64,000 bases of DNA, taken from contig CAVQJP010000005.1 in the NCBI GenBank assembly GCA_963712825.1, positions 18,104-82,103 of the forward strand. Reading direction: 5' to 3'. Origin of the DNA: AP-15 sp963712825. GTDB taxonomy: Bacteria; Pseudomonadota; Alphaproteobacteria; ATCC43930; CGMCC-115725. The notes under the pieces are model-generated. The model saw only the letters and a program-made list of their open reading frames with translations, searched no databases and was not told the DNA's origin. A program made the position numbers and the translations under genes. Of this stretch, positions 34,329 through 43,611 are shown one piece after another; position 1 is the first letter of the stretch; the number at the start of each line of letters is the position of its first letter.

Positions 34329-37031
34329 ATGACGGCGATCCTCCGGTACTGGCTGCGCGCAGGCGCGCTATCTTTGCTGCTGCTTGCCCACGGGATGATG
34401 GCGGGATCGCCGGCGCTGGCGCAGCAGCGCGTCGGCGTCAACAGCGCCGTCAACCCGGACGCGACCGGGCTCCCGCCCGGCGGCGCCCCGCGCCGGCTGG
34501 TGCTGGGCGGCGAGGTCGTCCTCAACGAGCGCATCGCCACCGGATCCGCCGGCCAGACCCAGATACTGTTTGTCGACGGCTCGTCGATGACGATCGGGCC
34601 GAATGCCTTCATGCTGATCGACCGGTTTCGCTTTGACCCGCAATCTGGAGGCGGCAGCCTCGTGACCAGCCTGGCGCGCGGGCTGTTCCGTTTTGTCGGC
34701 GGCCAGCTCAGCAAGCAGGACAATGCGGTGACGATGCGCACCCCTTCGGCGACGATCGCCATCCGGGGCGGCGTGATCCTGGTGGATCAGACCCCCGCCG
34801 GACAACTCACGGTGTACTTCGAGTACGGCAAGGGGGTTACGGTTACGGGATTGAACGGCGTCTCGCAAACGATCATCCGGCCCGGGTTCGAGGTCACGGT
34901 AGCGGGCCCCGGCGCGTCACCCTCGGCGCCGTCGCCAGCGGCGCCCGGCGCCACTGCGGCGCTGCTCGCTGCGCTCGACGGCCGCCCCGGCGGAAATGGC
35001 GGCGCGCCGCAAATCCCGACCGATGCCATCGTTGCGAACAGCGGCATCGCGGCGGCGGTCTCCCGCATCCCCCCCGCCGTCAGCCAAGCACCGCCGCCGT
35101 CGAATCCGGCGACGGCGGTGGCGCTCGCCACGACGACCTTGCAGGTGACCGCCAACAACCCGGTGACCGGCCAGGCCGCGGCGAGCTATTCCGGGAACTT
35201 CAAAAGCACGAACGGGCAAGGCGGCGCCCGCGGGCTGCTCGATCCGGGCGGGACCAGCAGCGTCGGCCTGGCCTTTACCGGCGGAACCCTGAGCTTCCCG
35301 CGAGGATCGCCGCAAGAGGCAATCTTCACCGCGACGGTGGGGGGCGGCGAACTGTCGATCCCGCTGCCGTTTGCGCCCGGTTTCGGCACTCTGCCGGCGA
35401 ACGGCGCCGGCACGATCAGCCCCTCCGGTCCGGTGACCGGGTCGACGTTCCTCGCGGCCGGCGGCACCTTTCTCTACGCCGATTTGACGCCGATCAACGC
35501 ACCCAGCCAGCACGAATTCATCTTTGCCGGTCTGCCGGTCGACCAAACGTTCTACGCGCCGACCGGAACCGTTCGGCTGTCGGCGTTCAACGTCGAGCCC
35601 GATGCGGCGCTGCAGTCGCCGATACCTTTTGTCACCAACAGCACCGGCGGAAATATCTCCAGCCCGAGCGTCTCCCCCTATTATGTCGTGGCACCGGCGA
35701 ACAGCGCCTTTGGCGCGTACAACCCGGTCTCGAACCCCGGCGCCGCCAAAACCTCTACATTGCAGGCAAGTCTCGGGATCAGTGGGCAGGGCGCCGCCCA
35801 GAGCTCGGTCCTGGTGGTCAATGTCGGCAACTTTGCGACATCGAGCCAAACCGGCACTGTCGTCGGGTACGGCGCGGTTCGCGGGTCGTTTCTGCCGAAC
35901 GGGACGTCACCCGCGGTACGCATCGCTTCGAGCACGGCGACAGTGCCGGACGGCCTCGGGAATAATCTGTTCGGCGGCGCCACCCCGACCGGCTTTGTGA
36001 TCGACCAGAACGGATACAATGCGAACCTGAACTTCCAGCAGCAGCTGGCAAATCAAGTCGCCGTCAATCAAGCCGCCGTCAACGGCTCGGTAACGAATTA
36101 CGCCTTTAATCAACCGGTGACGGCGACGACACTGCCGTCGAATATCGGCGCCAGCCGGACGTCGCAGACGCTGTCGGGCGATTTTGGCGGTCTCGCCTAC
36201 GTGCAGACGCCAGGCGACGCCAGGACCCTGGTGCCGACATTCGGCAGTGCGTTTGTCACCGCCGATGCTGGGAGCAATCAGGTCGCTGCAACTTTTGCCG
36301 GCACCACCAGCCCATTCGTAGAGGGAAAGAAGCCGATCAATTTCGTGCTGAATTTCGGGGGACAAAATCGCAGCGCCTTTGTGGACGACAACAATTTCGG
36401 CGCGATCGAGAGCCAGACGACACCGTCGCAGATCGACGGTCTCAAGGTCCAGCTCAACGGCGACCCGTCGGCCGCCGCGGCGCTGGCACTGGTGACCTCG
36501 GCGACGGTGCCGTCGAGCGCATTGCTGGCGAACGGGCTGTGCCAGCAATGCCAGTTCCTGCAATGGGGCTATTGGACCGGGCAGGTCGACATCCCGACCG
36601 GGACCGGCAACGCAATCGCCGGGACGGTGACCTCGCATATCAACACCTGGGTCGCGGGCATCCCCACTGTCGTGCTGCCGACGAGCGGGGTCGGAACGTT
36701 CACCGGCAATGCCCTCGGCTCGGTCTACAACAACGGGGCGAGCTATCTCGCCGCCGGCGGGTTTACCAACACCTACGATTTTGGCAGGCAAGCCGGGACG
36801 GTTGCGATCAGCAATTTCGACGGGAAGAATTTTTCGGGCGGGGTCACCGCCGCTGCTTTTGCCGGCCGGCCTGCCAGCTATTCGGGATCGTTGTCCGGCG
36901 CCGCTCTCAGAGGAGCCGTGCAGGGCACGTTCTTCGGCCCGGGCGCTCCCGAAACCGGCGGCGCCTTTGCGGTTCAGTCGATCGCGGGATCGCCTTATCT
37001 CGCGTCCGGCATCTTCGCCGGCAGACGCTGA
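34329..37031 (+). CDS. FecR-domain secreted protein with TbpB-like C-terminal motif
   Basis: About 900-residue exported protein. ATG at 34329 reads MTAILRYWLRAGALSLLLLA, a signal ending SPALAQ. The FecR domain follows: RRLVLGGEVVLNERIATGSAGQTQILFVDGSSMTIGPNAFMLIDRF, then VTMRTPSATIAIRGG and a beta strand pair. A proline/alanine linker (SPSAPSPAAPGATAALL) leads to a long Gly/Asn/Ser/Thr-rich beta region. The end, VQGTFFGPGAPETGGAFAVQ, matches the GxFyGpxAxExGGxF motif of transferrin-binding protein B-type beta barrels. Lacks the anti-sigma transmembrane layout of classic FecR. Likely surface or periplasmic; ligand unknown. Confidence 0.78.
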   Translation: MTAILRYWLRAGALSLLLLAHGMMAGSPALAQQRVGVNSAVNPDATGLPPGGAPRRLVLGGEVVLNERIATGSAGQTQILFVDGSSMTIGPNAFMLIDRFRFDPQSGGGSLVTSLARGLFRFVGGQLSKQDNAVTMRTPSATIAIRGGVILVDQTPAGQLTVYFEYGKGVTVTGLNGVSQTIIRPGFEVTVAGPGASPSAPSPAAPGATAALLAALDGRPGGNGGAPQIPTDAIVANSGIAAAVSRIPPAVSQAPPPSNPATAVALATTTLQVTANNPVTGQAAASYSGNFKSTNGQGGARGLLDPGGTSSVGLAFTGGTLSFPRGSPQEAIFTATVGGGELSIPLPFAPGFGTLPANGAGTISPSGPVTGSTFLAAGGTFLYADLTPINAPSQHEFIFAGLPVDQTFYAPTGTVRLSAFNVEPDAALQSPIPFVTNSTGGNISSPSVSPYYVVAPANSAFGAYNPVSNPGAAKTSTLQASLGISGQGAAQSSVLVVNVGNFATSSQTGTVVGYGAVRGSFLPNGTSPAVRIASSTATVPDGLGNNLFGGATPTGFVIDQNGYNANLNFQQQLANQVAVNQAAVNGSVTNYAFNQPVTATTLPSNIGASRTSQTLSGDFGGLAYVQTPGDARTLVPTFGSAFVTADAGSNQVAATFAGTTSPFVEGKKPINFVLNFGGQNRSAFVDDNNFGAIESQTTPSQIDGLKVQLNGDPSAAAALALVTSATVPSSALLANGLCQQCQFLQWGYWTGQVDIPTGTGNAIAGTVTSHINTWVAGIPTVVLPTSGVGTFTGNALGSVYNNGASYLAAGGFTNTYDFGRQAGTVAISNFDGKNFSGGVTAAAFAGRPASYSGSLSGAALRGAVQGTFFGPGAPETGGAFAVQSIAGSPYLASGIFAGRR

Positions 37032-37150
37032 GGCCGGTGGCGCCGCCGCCCGCCGACGAAAGCACCCCAGCCGTCGGAATGCGCCGGCGCGGTTTCGCAC
37101 TGTTGCCGCCGGCGAGCAGATTGTAGAATTTTGAGGGACCTCGGCGCGCA

Positions 37151-40096
37151 ATGGCGGACGTCTTTATCAGCTACGCCTCGGCGGATCGAGAGGTTGTCGC
37201 CAGGTTGGCCGATGCGCTCGAAAGCAGCGGGCTGTCGGTGTGGTGGGATCGCGAGCTGTCGCCCGGACAGGATTTCAGCGCCGAAATCGACAGGGAACTG
37301 AACAGCGCCTACTGCATCGTCACCGCCTGGAGCAAGAATGCGGCGGCCTCGCAATGGGTGCGGGACGAGGCGACCGAAGCCAAAAACCGCGGCGTGCTGT
37401 TCCCGATTTCGATCGACGGCGCGCAACCCCCGCTAGGGTTCCGCCAAATCCAGACGATGTACCTGAAGCCGCTGGGTGACGGGCGCGACCACCCGGAGGT
37501 CGAGGCCTTTTGCGCGGCAATCGCCCAGATCGTCGAGGATGCGCGACGCAGCCGGGCGAAGGGCCGCGGCGAGCCGGCGCGCGCCGCACCGGCACCGCTG
37601 CCGAGACCCGGCCGCGAACCGGGCATCGCCGCCCGGCGCTTCCTCCCCGGCAAGCTGGTCTCGCGCGTCGCCGCGGCACTGTCGATGGGGCTCGTGGCGT
37701 TCGGCTCTACCGCTGCCGTCGACCGGCTATTGAAACGATGGCTGGAGCTCGACCTGTCGGGCAAGCCGTTGCTGCGTTTCGCGCTGATTGGGTTGCCGCT
37801 GCTCGCTGCCTGCGCCCAGCTGCTGCTTGAATGGCATGCCGAGCGCAACCGCCGCGCCCGGCAGCGGCTTGCGGTGCGGACCGGAGCCGAGCAGTCGGGC
37901 TATTTCCGGATCGGTCCCTATTCGAGCACGGCCGAGGACCAGGCCGGGTTTGACCGGGCCGACCGGGCGCATGAGGCGGTGCTGAGCTGGATCGAGGCGG
38001 CGCGGAGCGTGCCGCTTTATCTGACCGGGGATTCGGGGTCGGGCAAGAGCTCGCTGCTCAATGCCGCGGTTTTGCCGGCATTGCGCCAGCGCGGCTGGAC
38101 CGTGGTCGAGCTCCGTCCCGGACAAGACCCCGATGGGGCGTTGCGCGCCGCGGTGACGCCGCAAGGGGGCCGCCGGCCGCGCCAGGCAGAACCGGCACCT
38201 CTGCGCAACATGCTCGAAGCCGCGGCCCGGCGCGCCGGCGAGCGGCTGCTCCTCGTGCTCGACCAATTCGAGGAGTTCGTCATTCTCGGCGCGACTGAAA
38301 AAAAACAGGAGCTGGCGGCGCTCGTCGCGGATTTGCGGGCGAGGCCGGTCAGCAAGCTCAGCCTGCTGCTGGTGCTGCGCAGCGACTACCAGTCGTTTTT
38401 GCAGGATATCGGATTGCCGTCGCTGCGCCAGGGCGAGAACCTGTACCAGGTCAACCGCTTTACGTTTTCCGCGGCGAACAATTTCCTCGCCCGCTCGGGG
38501 CTGAGACTGCAGGCAGCGGCGATCGGCAAGCTGCTGACGAGTGCCGCGGAGCTCGATGAAACTCCGGGCCTGGTGCGGCCGATCACATTGAACGTGATCG
38601 GGTATGTGCTGGCGAACGGGACGGCGGCGATACCGTCGCTCGACGCCGGGCAGCTGGTCCGCCGCTATGTCGAGCAGACAATCCGCCAGCCCGCGATCCG
38701 CGACTTTGCGCCCCTGGTCCTCGAGCAGCTCCTGACCGAGGAGGCGACCAAGCGGCCGCGCTCCGAGGAGGAGCTGGCGAATGCGACCAAGCTCGGCCGC
38801 GGCGACGTGCGGGCCGTCCTCAACGGCCTCGGTGCGGCGGCGCTCGCCCGCCCGTTGACGCGCGCCTCCGATCCGGCGCCGGCCGTACCGGAAATTTGGG
38901 AGCTGTCGCACGATTTTGTCGCGCGCGCGGTGGCGCGCTATCTGGGACGGCGCCGGTACGATTGGTGGCGCCGCAGCGCGTTCTATGCCGCACCAGCACT
39001 GCTCGCGGCAATGCTGGCGATCGTCGCCAGCGTCATCGCCTGGAACAGCATCAGCGGCTACCGCACCCAGTCGCAACTGGCGAGGCTTGGTCTGTCGGTC
39101 ATCCCGATAGCGCACGGGCTTTCGGTCGTCGCCGATCCGAACCGCCTGACCGAGGCGAGCTTTGCGCGCGCGGGCGGGCTGCTGCCTCAGCTCGGCGAGC
39201 TTAAGGTCATCGACCTCAACGGCGCCAAGATCGACAATCTTGAGCCCCTCAAGGGGCTGGCCGGGTTGCAGCTGCTCAACCTCGCCAGCACCGCGGTCAA
39301 GGATTTGCGGCCGTTGCAGGCGTTGACCGCGCTTCGCCGCCTCGATCTCAGCGACACCAAGGTCGACAACCTCGGGCCGATCGCGGGACTGGGCGCGCTC
39401 GAAGGTCTCGCCCTTGTCGACACGCCGGTCGCCGACATCGCACCAATCGGCGGGCTTGCGCGGGTCGAGGCGCTCGACCTCGGCGGCACCGCGGTGCACA
39501 ACCTCGCACCGCTCACGCGGCTGACGCGGCTGCGGGTGCTGCTGGTGAGCGGCACCAAGGTCGAGGATTTGACGCCGCTCCAGGGTTTGAGGGTGCTCCA
39601 GCAGCTCGATTTGAGCGGGACGAGGGTCGCGGATTTCGCACCGCTCGCCAGCCTCGCCTCGCTTCGGGTCCTCAACCTGAGCCAGACGCAGATCCGGGGG
39701 CTGGCGCCGCTGGCGGGATTGTCGGAGCTCCAGCAGCTCGACCTGAGCGAGACGAAAGTCGCCGAACTCGCGCCGCTCGCCGGCTTGACGGGGCTCCAGA
39801 CGCTCAACCTGAGCAACACGGGCGTCGAGAATCTCGGCCCGCTGCGTCATCTGCAAGCGCTTCAGTCGCTGATCCTGGCGGGAACCCCGGTCGCCGGGCT
39901 CGATCCTCTGGCTGGGCTCGCTGCGCTGCAACTCCTCAACCTCAACGGGACCAAGGTTGAAAAGCTCGACCCGCTCGACGACCTCCCGGCGCTGTGGCTG
40001 CTCTATCTTAGCCCGACAGTGGCGCAGGCGGAGCAGGTTCGCTTTAACCGCGCCCGCCGCGGCAAGCACCTGCAGGCCGTCGAAATCCGCCATTGA
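37151..40096 (+). CDS. TIR - nSTAND-like NTPase - leucine-rich repeat membrane protein
   Basis: 981 residues, NLR-like. TIR domain 1-130: MADVFISYASADREVVARLA, WWDRELSPGQDF, and the W-V-x-x-E helix with E73, the position of the catalytic Glu in NADase TIRs. Two hydrophobic segments (about 170-190, 207-228) follow a proline-rich linker. STAND NTPase about 250-600: Walker A GDSGSGKSS (293-301), Walker B LLLVLDQFEEF (366-376), which is the nSTAND1 pattern, and the closing WELSHDFVARAV. A third membrane helix is at 611-632. LRR region 683-955: eleven full 22-residue internalin-like repeats (LxxLxxLxLxxTxVxDLxPL) plus caps. Gene starts 119 bp after the FecR gene. Role in immunity is inference from architecture. 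Confidence 0.88.
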   Translation: MADVFISYASADREVVARLADALESSGLSVWWDRELSPGQDFSAEIDRELNSAYCIVTAWSKNAAASQWVRDEATEAKNRGVLFPISIDGAQPPLGFRQIQTMYLKPLGDGRDHPEVEAFCAAIAQIVEDARRSRAKGRGEPARAAPAPLPRPGREPGIAARRFLPGKLVSRVAAALSMGLVAFGSTAAVDRLLKRWLELDLSGKPLLRFALIGLPLLAACAQLLLEWHAERNRRARQRLAVRTGAEQSGYFRIGPYSSTAEDQAGFDRADRAHEAVLSWIEAARSVPLYLTGDSGSGKSSLLNAAVLPALRQRGWTVVELRPGQDPDGALRAAVTPQGGRRPRQAEPAPLRNMLEAAARRAGERLLLVLDQFEEFVILGATEKKQELAALVADLRARPVSKLSLLLVLRSDYQSFLQDIGLPSLRQGENLYQVNRFTFSAANNFLARSGLRLQAAAIGKLLTSAAELDETPGLVRPITLNVIGYVLANGTAAIPSLDAGQLVRRYVEQTIRQPAIRDFAPLVLEQLLTEEATKRPRSEEELANATKLGRGDVRAVLNGLGAAALARPLTRASDPAPAVPEIWELSHDFVARAVARYLGRRRYDWWRRSAFYAAPALLAAMLAIVASVIAWNSISGYRTQSQLARLGLSVIPIAHGLSVVADPNRLTEASFARAGGLLPQLGELKVIDLNGAKIDNLEPLKGLAGLQLLNLASTAVKDLRPLQALTALRRLDLSDTKVDNLGPIAGLGALEGLALVDTPVADIAPIGGLARVEALDLGGTAVHNLAPLTRLTRLRVLLVSGTKVEDLTPLQGLRVLQQLDLSGTRVADFAPLASLASLRVLNLSQTQIRGLAPLAGLSELQQLDLSETKVAELAPLAGLTGLQTLNLSNTGVENLGPLRHLQALQSLILAGTPVAGLDPLAGLAALQLLNLNGTKVEKLDPLDDLPALWLLYLSPTVAQAEQVRFNRARRGKHLQAVEIRH

Positions 40097-40222
40097 AGAC
40101 GATAAGGAAGGGGGCAACCCGATCTTCTCGTTGCGGAAATTACCGCCAAAGCTATTCTACCCACGCGCCGGAGAAATCACCTTGCGCCGCGCGGGTGCGC
40201 CGGTTGGACGAGCGGGCGAGGC

Positions 40223-40936
40223 ATGGACCGACGGGCATTTGTGTCATTGGCCGCCGGGATCGCAGGGGCGATGGCGCTGCGTTCGCCGGCGCAGGCGACG
40301 CCCGAGCCGCCGCGGATGCGGCGCCTCGCGCTCGTCAACGCGCATACCGGCGAGACATTTTCCGGACCCTATCGCGACGACGCTGGGCCGATCGGCGCGG
40401 CGATGCAGGAGCTTTCGGTCTTTCTGCGCGACTTTCATTGCGGCGAGAGCATCCCGATCGATGTCGGCGTCGTCGATTTTCTCGGCAATGTGCTCGACGC
40501 GGTCGGGGCGACGCGCGCCATCCTCCTGTCGGGCTATCGCACGCCGGCGACCAATGCGATGTTGGCGCGCACGATGTTCGGCGTTGCCGAGCACAGCCAG
40601 CACATCTACGGCCGCGCGCTCGACTTTTGCGTGCCGACGCGGCTGGAGGACGCGATGCGGGCGGCGCGCGCGATGCGGCGCGGCGGGGTCGGCTGGTACC
40701 CGCATTCGGGGTTTATCCACATCGACACCGGGCCGGTGCGCAGCTGGACGCTCGATGGCGCCGGGTTTGCGCCGCTGCTGCTCGACGACCGCGATCCCTT
40801 GCTTCACGAACCGATCGCCGTCTCGCCCAGCGGGAGGCTCGTCGCGAGCCGCACCGGCCTGCCGGTTTCCGCCGGCGAGCGGCTGGCGATCCATCGCCTG
40901 CTGGAGAAGGCGCTGCACCCGCCCGCCAGCGGCTGA
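40223..40936 (+). CDS. DUF882 (YcbK-like) peptidase M15A family, second copy
   Basis: 237-residue exported protein, signal MDRRAFVSLAAGIAGAMALR with a single twin-arginine-like pair, cleaved near AQA. The family core is present: LVNAHTGETFSGPYRDD, LSGYRTPATNAML, the zinc site EHSQHIYGRALDF (H-x6-D) and GGVGWYPHSGFIHIDTGPVR. It is longer than the paralogue at 8218 by a C-terminal tail. Known YcbK-like proteins are linked to peptidoglycan maturation. Same strand as the TIR protein, 126 bp downstream, probably independent. Confidence 0.87.
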   Translation: MDRRAFVSLAAGIAGAMALRSPAQATPEPPRMRRLALVNAHTGETFSGPYRDDAGPIGAAMQELSVFLRDFHCGESIPIDVGVVDFLGNVLDAVGATRAILLSGYRTPATNAMLARTMFGVAEHSQHIYGRALDFCVPTRLEDAMRAARAMRRGGVGWYPHSGFIHIDTGPVRSWTLDGAGFAPLLLDDRDPLLHEPIAVSPSGRLVASRTGLPVSAGERLAIHRLLEKALHPPASG

Positions 40937-41165
40937 CCGAGCTCATCCGCTCATCGTATCGACAACGACCGGCTCTGTCGGCGGAGCTGGGTCCGGGCCC
41001 TCGCGAGCCTCGCCGGGAAAGGCAGACGATGCGGGCGTTCGACCCTGCACCCGGCACCGGCAAACAGCGCTGTCTGCCGCGCTCGCTGTTTGCTAGAATT
41101 TTATATCGGATGACGTTCGGAACCCCCGGGCGAAAGTTGCCGGCACCCCTGGGATAGAGCGGCGC

Positions 41166-43601
41166 ATGGCCGTAGATTTTAAGATCGCGATTGTCGGATC
41201 GGGACCCGCAGGGATGAGCGCCGCTGCGCATGCCGCCCGGCTGGGGATAACGCATGTCCTGCTGGAGCGTGCGCCGCATCCGAGCGACACGGTCTTCAAG
41301 TATCAAAAGCGCAAGCACGTAATGGCCGCCCCGGAAGTCCTGCCGTTGCGCAGCGATCTCGGGTTTCGGGAGTCGGCGCGCGAGGAGGTGATCGGCACCT
41401 GGGATGCCGGGCTCCAGGACGCCGCCGTCAACCTGCGGCTCGACGCCGAGGTGACCTCGATCAAGGGCGGGCGCGGCGACTTCGCGATCGGCCTCGCCGG
41501 CGGCGAGACCATCGGCGCGGAGCATGTCGTGCTCGCGATCGGGCTTCAGGGGAATTTGCGCCGGCTGCCGATCCCCGGCGCCGATCTTCCCCTCGTCCAA
41601 TATCAGCTCGACGATCCCGACGAGTACCGGGGCGAGGAGATCGTGGTCATCGGCACCGGCGACGCCGGGATCGAGAACGCCCTCGGCCTCGCCGCCAACA
41701 ACAACGTCAGCGTCGTCAACCGCGGCGCCGACTTTCCCTATGCCAAGCCGGCCAACGCCGCGCTGATCCAGGCGGCGATCAACCGCGGCGACATCACCGC
41801 ATTCTTCAGCGCCGAGCCCAAGCAGGTCGAGCCGGGGTATCTGCTGCTCGACACGCCGCAGGGCGCGACCCGCGTCAACTGCGACCGCATCATCGCCCGG
41901 ATCGGCGCATTGCCGCCACGCCGGTTTGTCGAATCCTGCGGCATCGTGTTCCCGAGCGACAGCCCCACCGCCTTTCCGCAAGTCTCGGAAACTTACGAGT
42001 CGCAGGTGCCGGGCCTCTACATCATCGGGGCATTGGCCGGCTACCCGCTGATCAAGCAATGCCTGAACCAGGGCTACGAGGTCGTCGAATACATCGAGGG
42101 ACACGCCATCGCCCCCGCCGACGAGCCGCTGATCCAGGCCAAGCTCGACAGCCAGGGCGTGGCGATGACGGTGTCGGAATTGGTGAAGGCGGTGCGGGAG
42201 AGGTTGCCGCTCTACGCGCCGCTGACCCCGTTGCAGACCCGCGAGCTCCTGCTCCACTGCGACATCCATCGGCTGAACCCGGGCGACGCCGTCTTCCGCC
42301 GCAACGATTTTACCAATTCGCTCTACTCGGTTCTCGACGGCGAGGTCGGCATTCAGATCCACCCGGATCGCCCGGACCAGCTGCTGGCGCTCGGCCGCGG
42401 CCAGTTTTTTGGCGAGATCGGGCTGATCGCCGGGCGGCGGCGCACCGCGACCGTTCTCGCCAAGACGGCGTGCCTTCTGCTCGAGGCTGACCGCAACGCG
42501 ATGATCCGCCTCGTTCGAACCGAGCGCGACATCAAAAGCGTCATCGACGAGGCGGCGGTGATCCGCTTCATCCGAACCTATCTCGCGACCGACGCCAACG
42601 ACGCGCTGTTGACCGAGATCGTGCGCGGCGCCGAGCACCCGCCCGAGATCGTCGAGTTCCGGCCCAACGCGCCCGGCGACAAGGAAGACCGGGAAACCCT
42701 GGTCCGTGAGGGGGCGACCGACGACAACGCCGTCTACCTGATCCGCAAAGGCTCGGTCATGGTGTCGCGCCGCATCGCCGGCAAGGACACCGTTTTCGCT
42801 TATGTCGCCGCCGGCAACCTGGTCGGCGAGATGGCGATGCTTCAAAACGCGCCGCGCTCGGCGACGGTCAAGGCCACGATCGCCACCGAAGCGATCAAAA
42901 TCGACCGCGGCATGTTCCAGACCCTGCTCGACCGCTCGCCGGCGATGCGCGAGCGCGTCGACGCCGAATTCGAAACCCGGCTGCGCGAGCGCCGCCGGCA
43001 GCAGGAGATCGCGGCCGAGGCCGGAGACCTGATCGAGTTCTTCGCCCGCCAGGGGCTGGGCGAGGCGACCGACGTGCTGTTGATCGACGAGACCTTGTGC
43101 GTGCGCTGCGACAATTGCGAGAAGGCCTGCGCCGAGACCCATCGCGGCGTCAGCCGCCTTGCCCGCGAGGCCGGCATGACCTATGCCGCGATCCACGTGC
43201 CGACCTCGTGCCGGCATTGCGAAGACCCGCACTGCATGAAGGACTGTCCGCCCGACGCGATTCACCGCGCGCCGAGCGGCGAGGTGTTTATTGCCGACAA
43301 CTGCATCGGCTGCGGCAATTGCGAGCGCAACTGCCCCTATGGCGTGATCCAGATGGCCGAGATGCCGGCCGAAAAGCCGGGGCTTTTGTCCTGGCTGCTG
43401 TTCGGGTGGGGCAATGGCCCGGGCGAGGACAAGTCGCCCGCAGGCATGGCGCGGCGCAGCGGCGGCAAGCACGCGGTCAAATGCGACATGTGCAAGGGGA
43501 TCGCGGGCGGGCCGGCCTGCGTCAGGGCGTGCCCCACCGGCGCGGCGATCCGGGTCGACCCCGAGGAGTTTATTGAGGTCGTGCGGCAAGGCCGCGCATG
43601 A
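41166..43601 (+). CDS. FAD/NAD(P) oxidoreductase - double cNMP-binding - 4x[4Fe-4S] fusion
   Basis: 811-residue cytoplasmic or membrane-associated electron-transfer protein. Residues 1-320: flavoprotein with FAD motif GSGPAGMSA (11-19) and a second GTGDAGIEN dinucleotide motif; it lacks the CxxC of thioredoxin reductases. About 350-470: first cyclic-nucleotide domain with phosphate cassette FGEIGLIAGRRRTATV. About 490-620: second one with VGEMAMLQNAPRSATV. Both keep the Glu and Arg needed for cNMP. About 640-805: ferredoxin region with CVRCDNCEKAC, CRHCEDPHCMKDC, CIGCGNCERNC and CDMCKG...CVRAC, giving four [4Fe-4S] clusters as in DmsB/HybA. Followed by a membrane protein gene. Confidence 0.9.
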   Translation: MAVDFKIAIVGSGPAGMSAAAHAARLGITHVLLERAPHPSDTVFKYQKRKHVMAAPEVLPLRSDLGFRESAREEVIGTWDAGLQDAAVNLRLDAEVTSIKGGRGDFAIGLAGGETIGAEHVVLAIGLQGNLRRLPIPGADLPLVQYQLDDPDEYRGEEIVVIGTGDAGIENALGLAANNNVSVVNRGADFPYAKPANAALIQAAINRGDITAFFSAEPKQVEPGYLLLDTPQGATRVNCDRIIARIGALPPRRFVESCGIVFPSDSPTAFPQVSETYESQVPGLYIIGALAGYPLIKQCLNQGYEVVEYIEGHAIAPADEPLIQAKLDSQGVAMTVSELVKAVRERLPLYAPLTPLQTRELLLHCDIHRLNPGDAVFRRNDFTNSLYSVLDGEVGIQIHPDRPDQLLALGRGQFFGEIGLIAGRRRTATVLAKTACLLLEADRNAMIRLVRTERDIKSVIDEAAVIRFIRTYLATDANDALLTEIVRGAEHPPEIVEFRPNAPGDKEDRETLVREGATDDNAVYLIRKGSVMVSRRIAGKDTVFAYVAAGNLVGEMAMLQNAPRSATVKATIATEAIKIDRGMFQTLLDRSPAMRERVDAEFETRLRERRRQQEIAAEAGDLIEFFARQGLGEATDVLLIDETLCVRCDNCEKACAETHRGVSRLAREAGMTYAAIHVPTSCRHCEDPHCMKDCPPDAIHRAPSGEVFIADNCIGCGNCERNCPYGVIQMAEMPAEKPGLLSWLLFGWGNGPGEDKSPAGMARRSGGKHAVKCDMCKGIAGGPACVRACPTGAAIRVDPEEFIEVVRQGRA

Positions 43602-43611
43602 GGGGCCTTGC

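Noticed and set aside
39240..40010. 66-base periodic repeats resembling a CRISPR or tandem array
   Set aside because: They are the codons of 22-residue leucine-rich repeats in an open frame; units vary and there are no spacers. No CRISPR array was found anywhere in the window.
41166..42130. thioredoxin reductase
   Set aside because: The redox-active CxxC between the dinucleotide motifs is missing, so the flavoprotein part is only related in fold.
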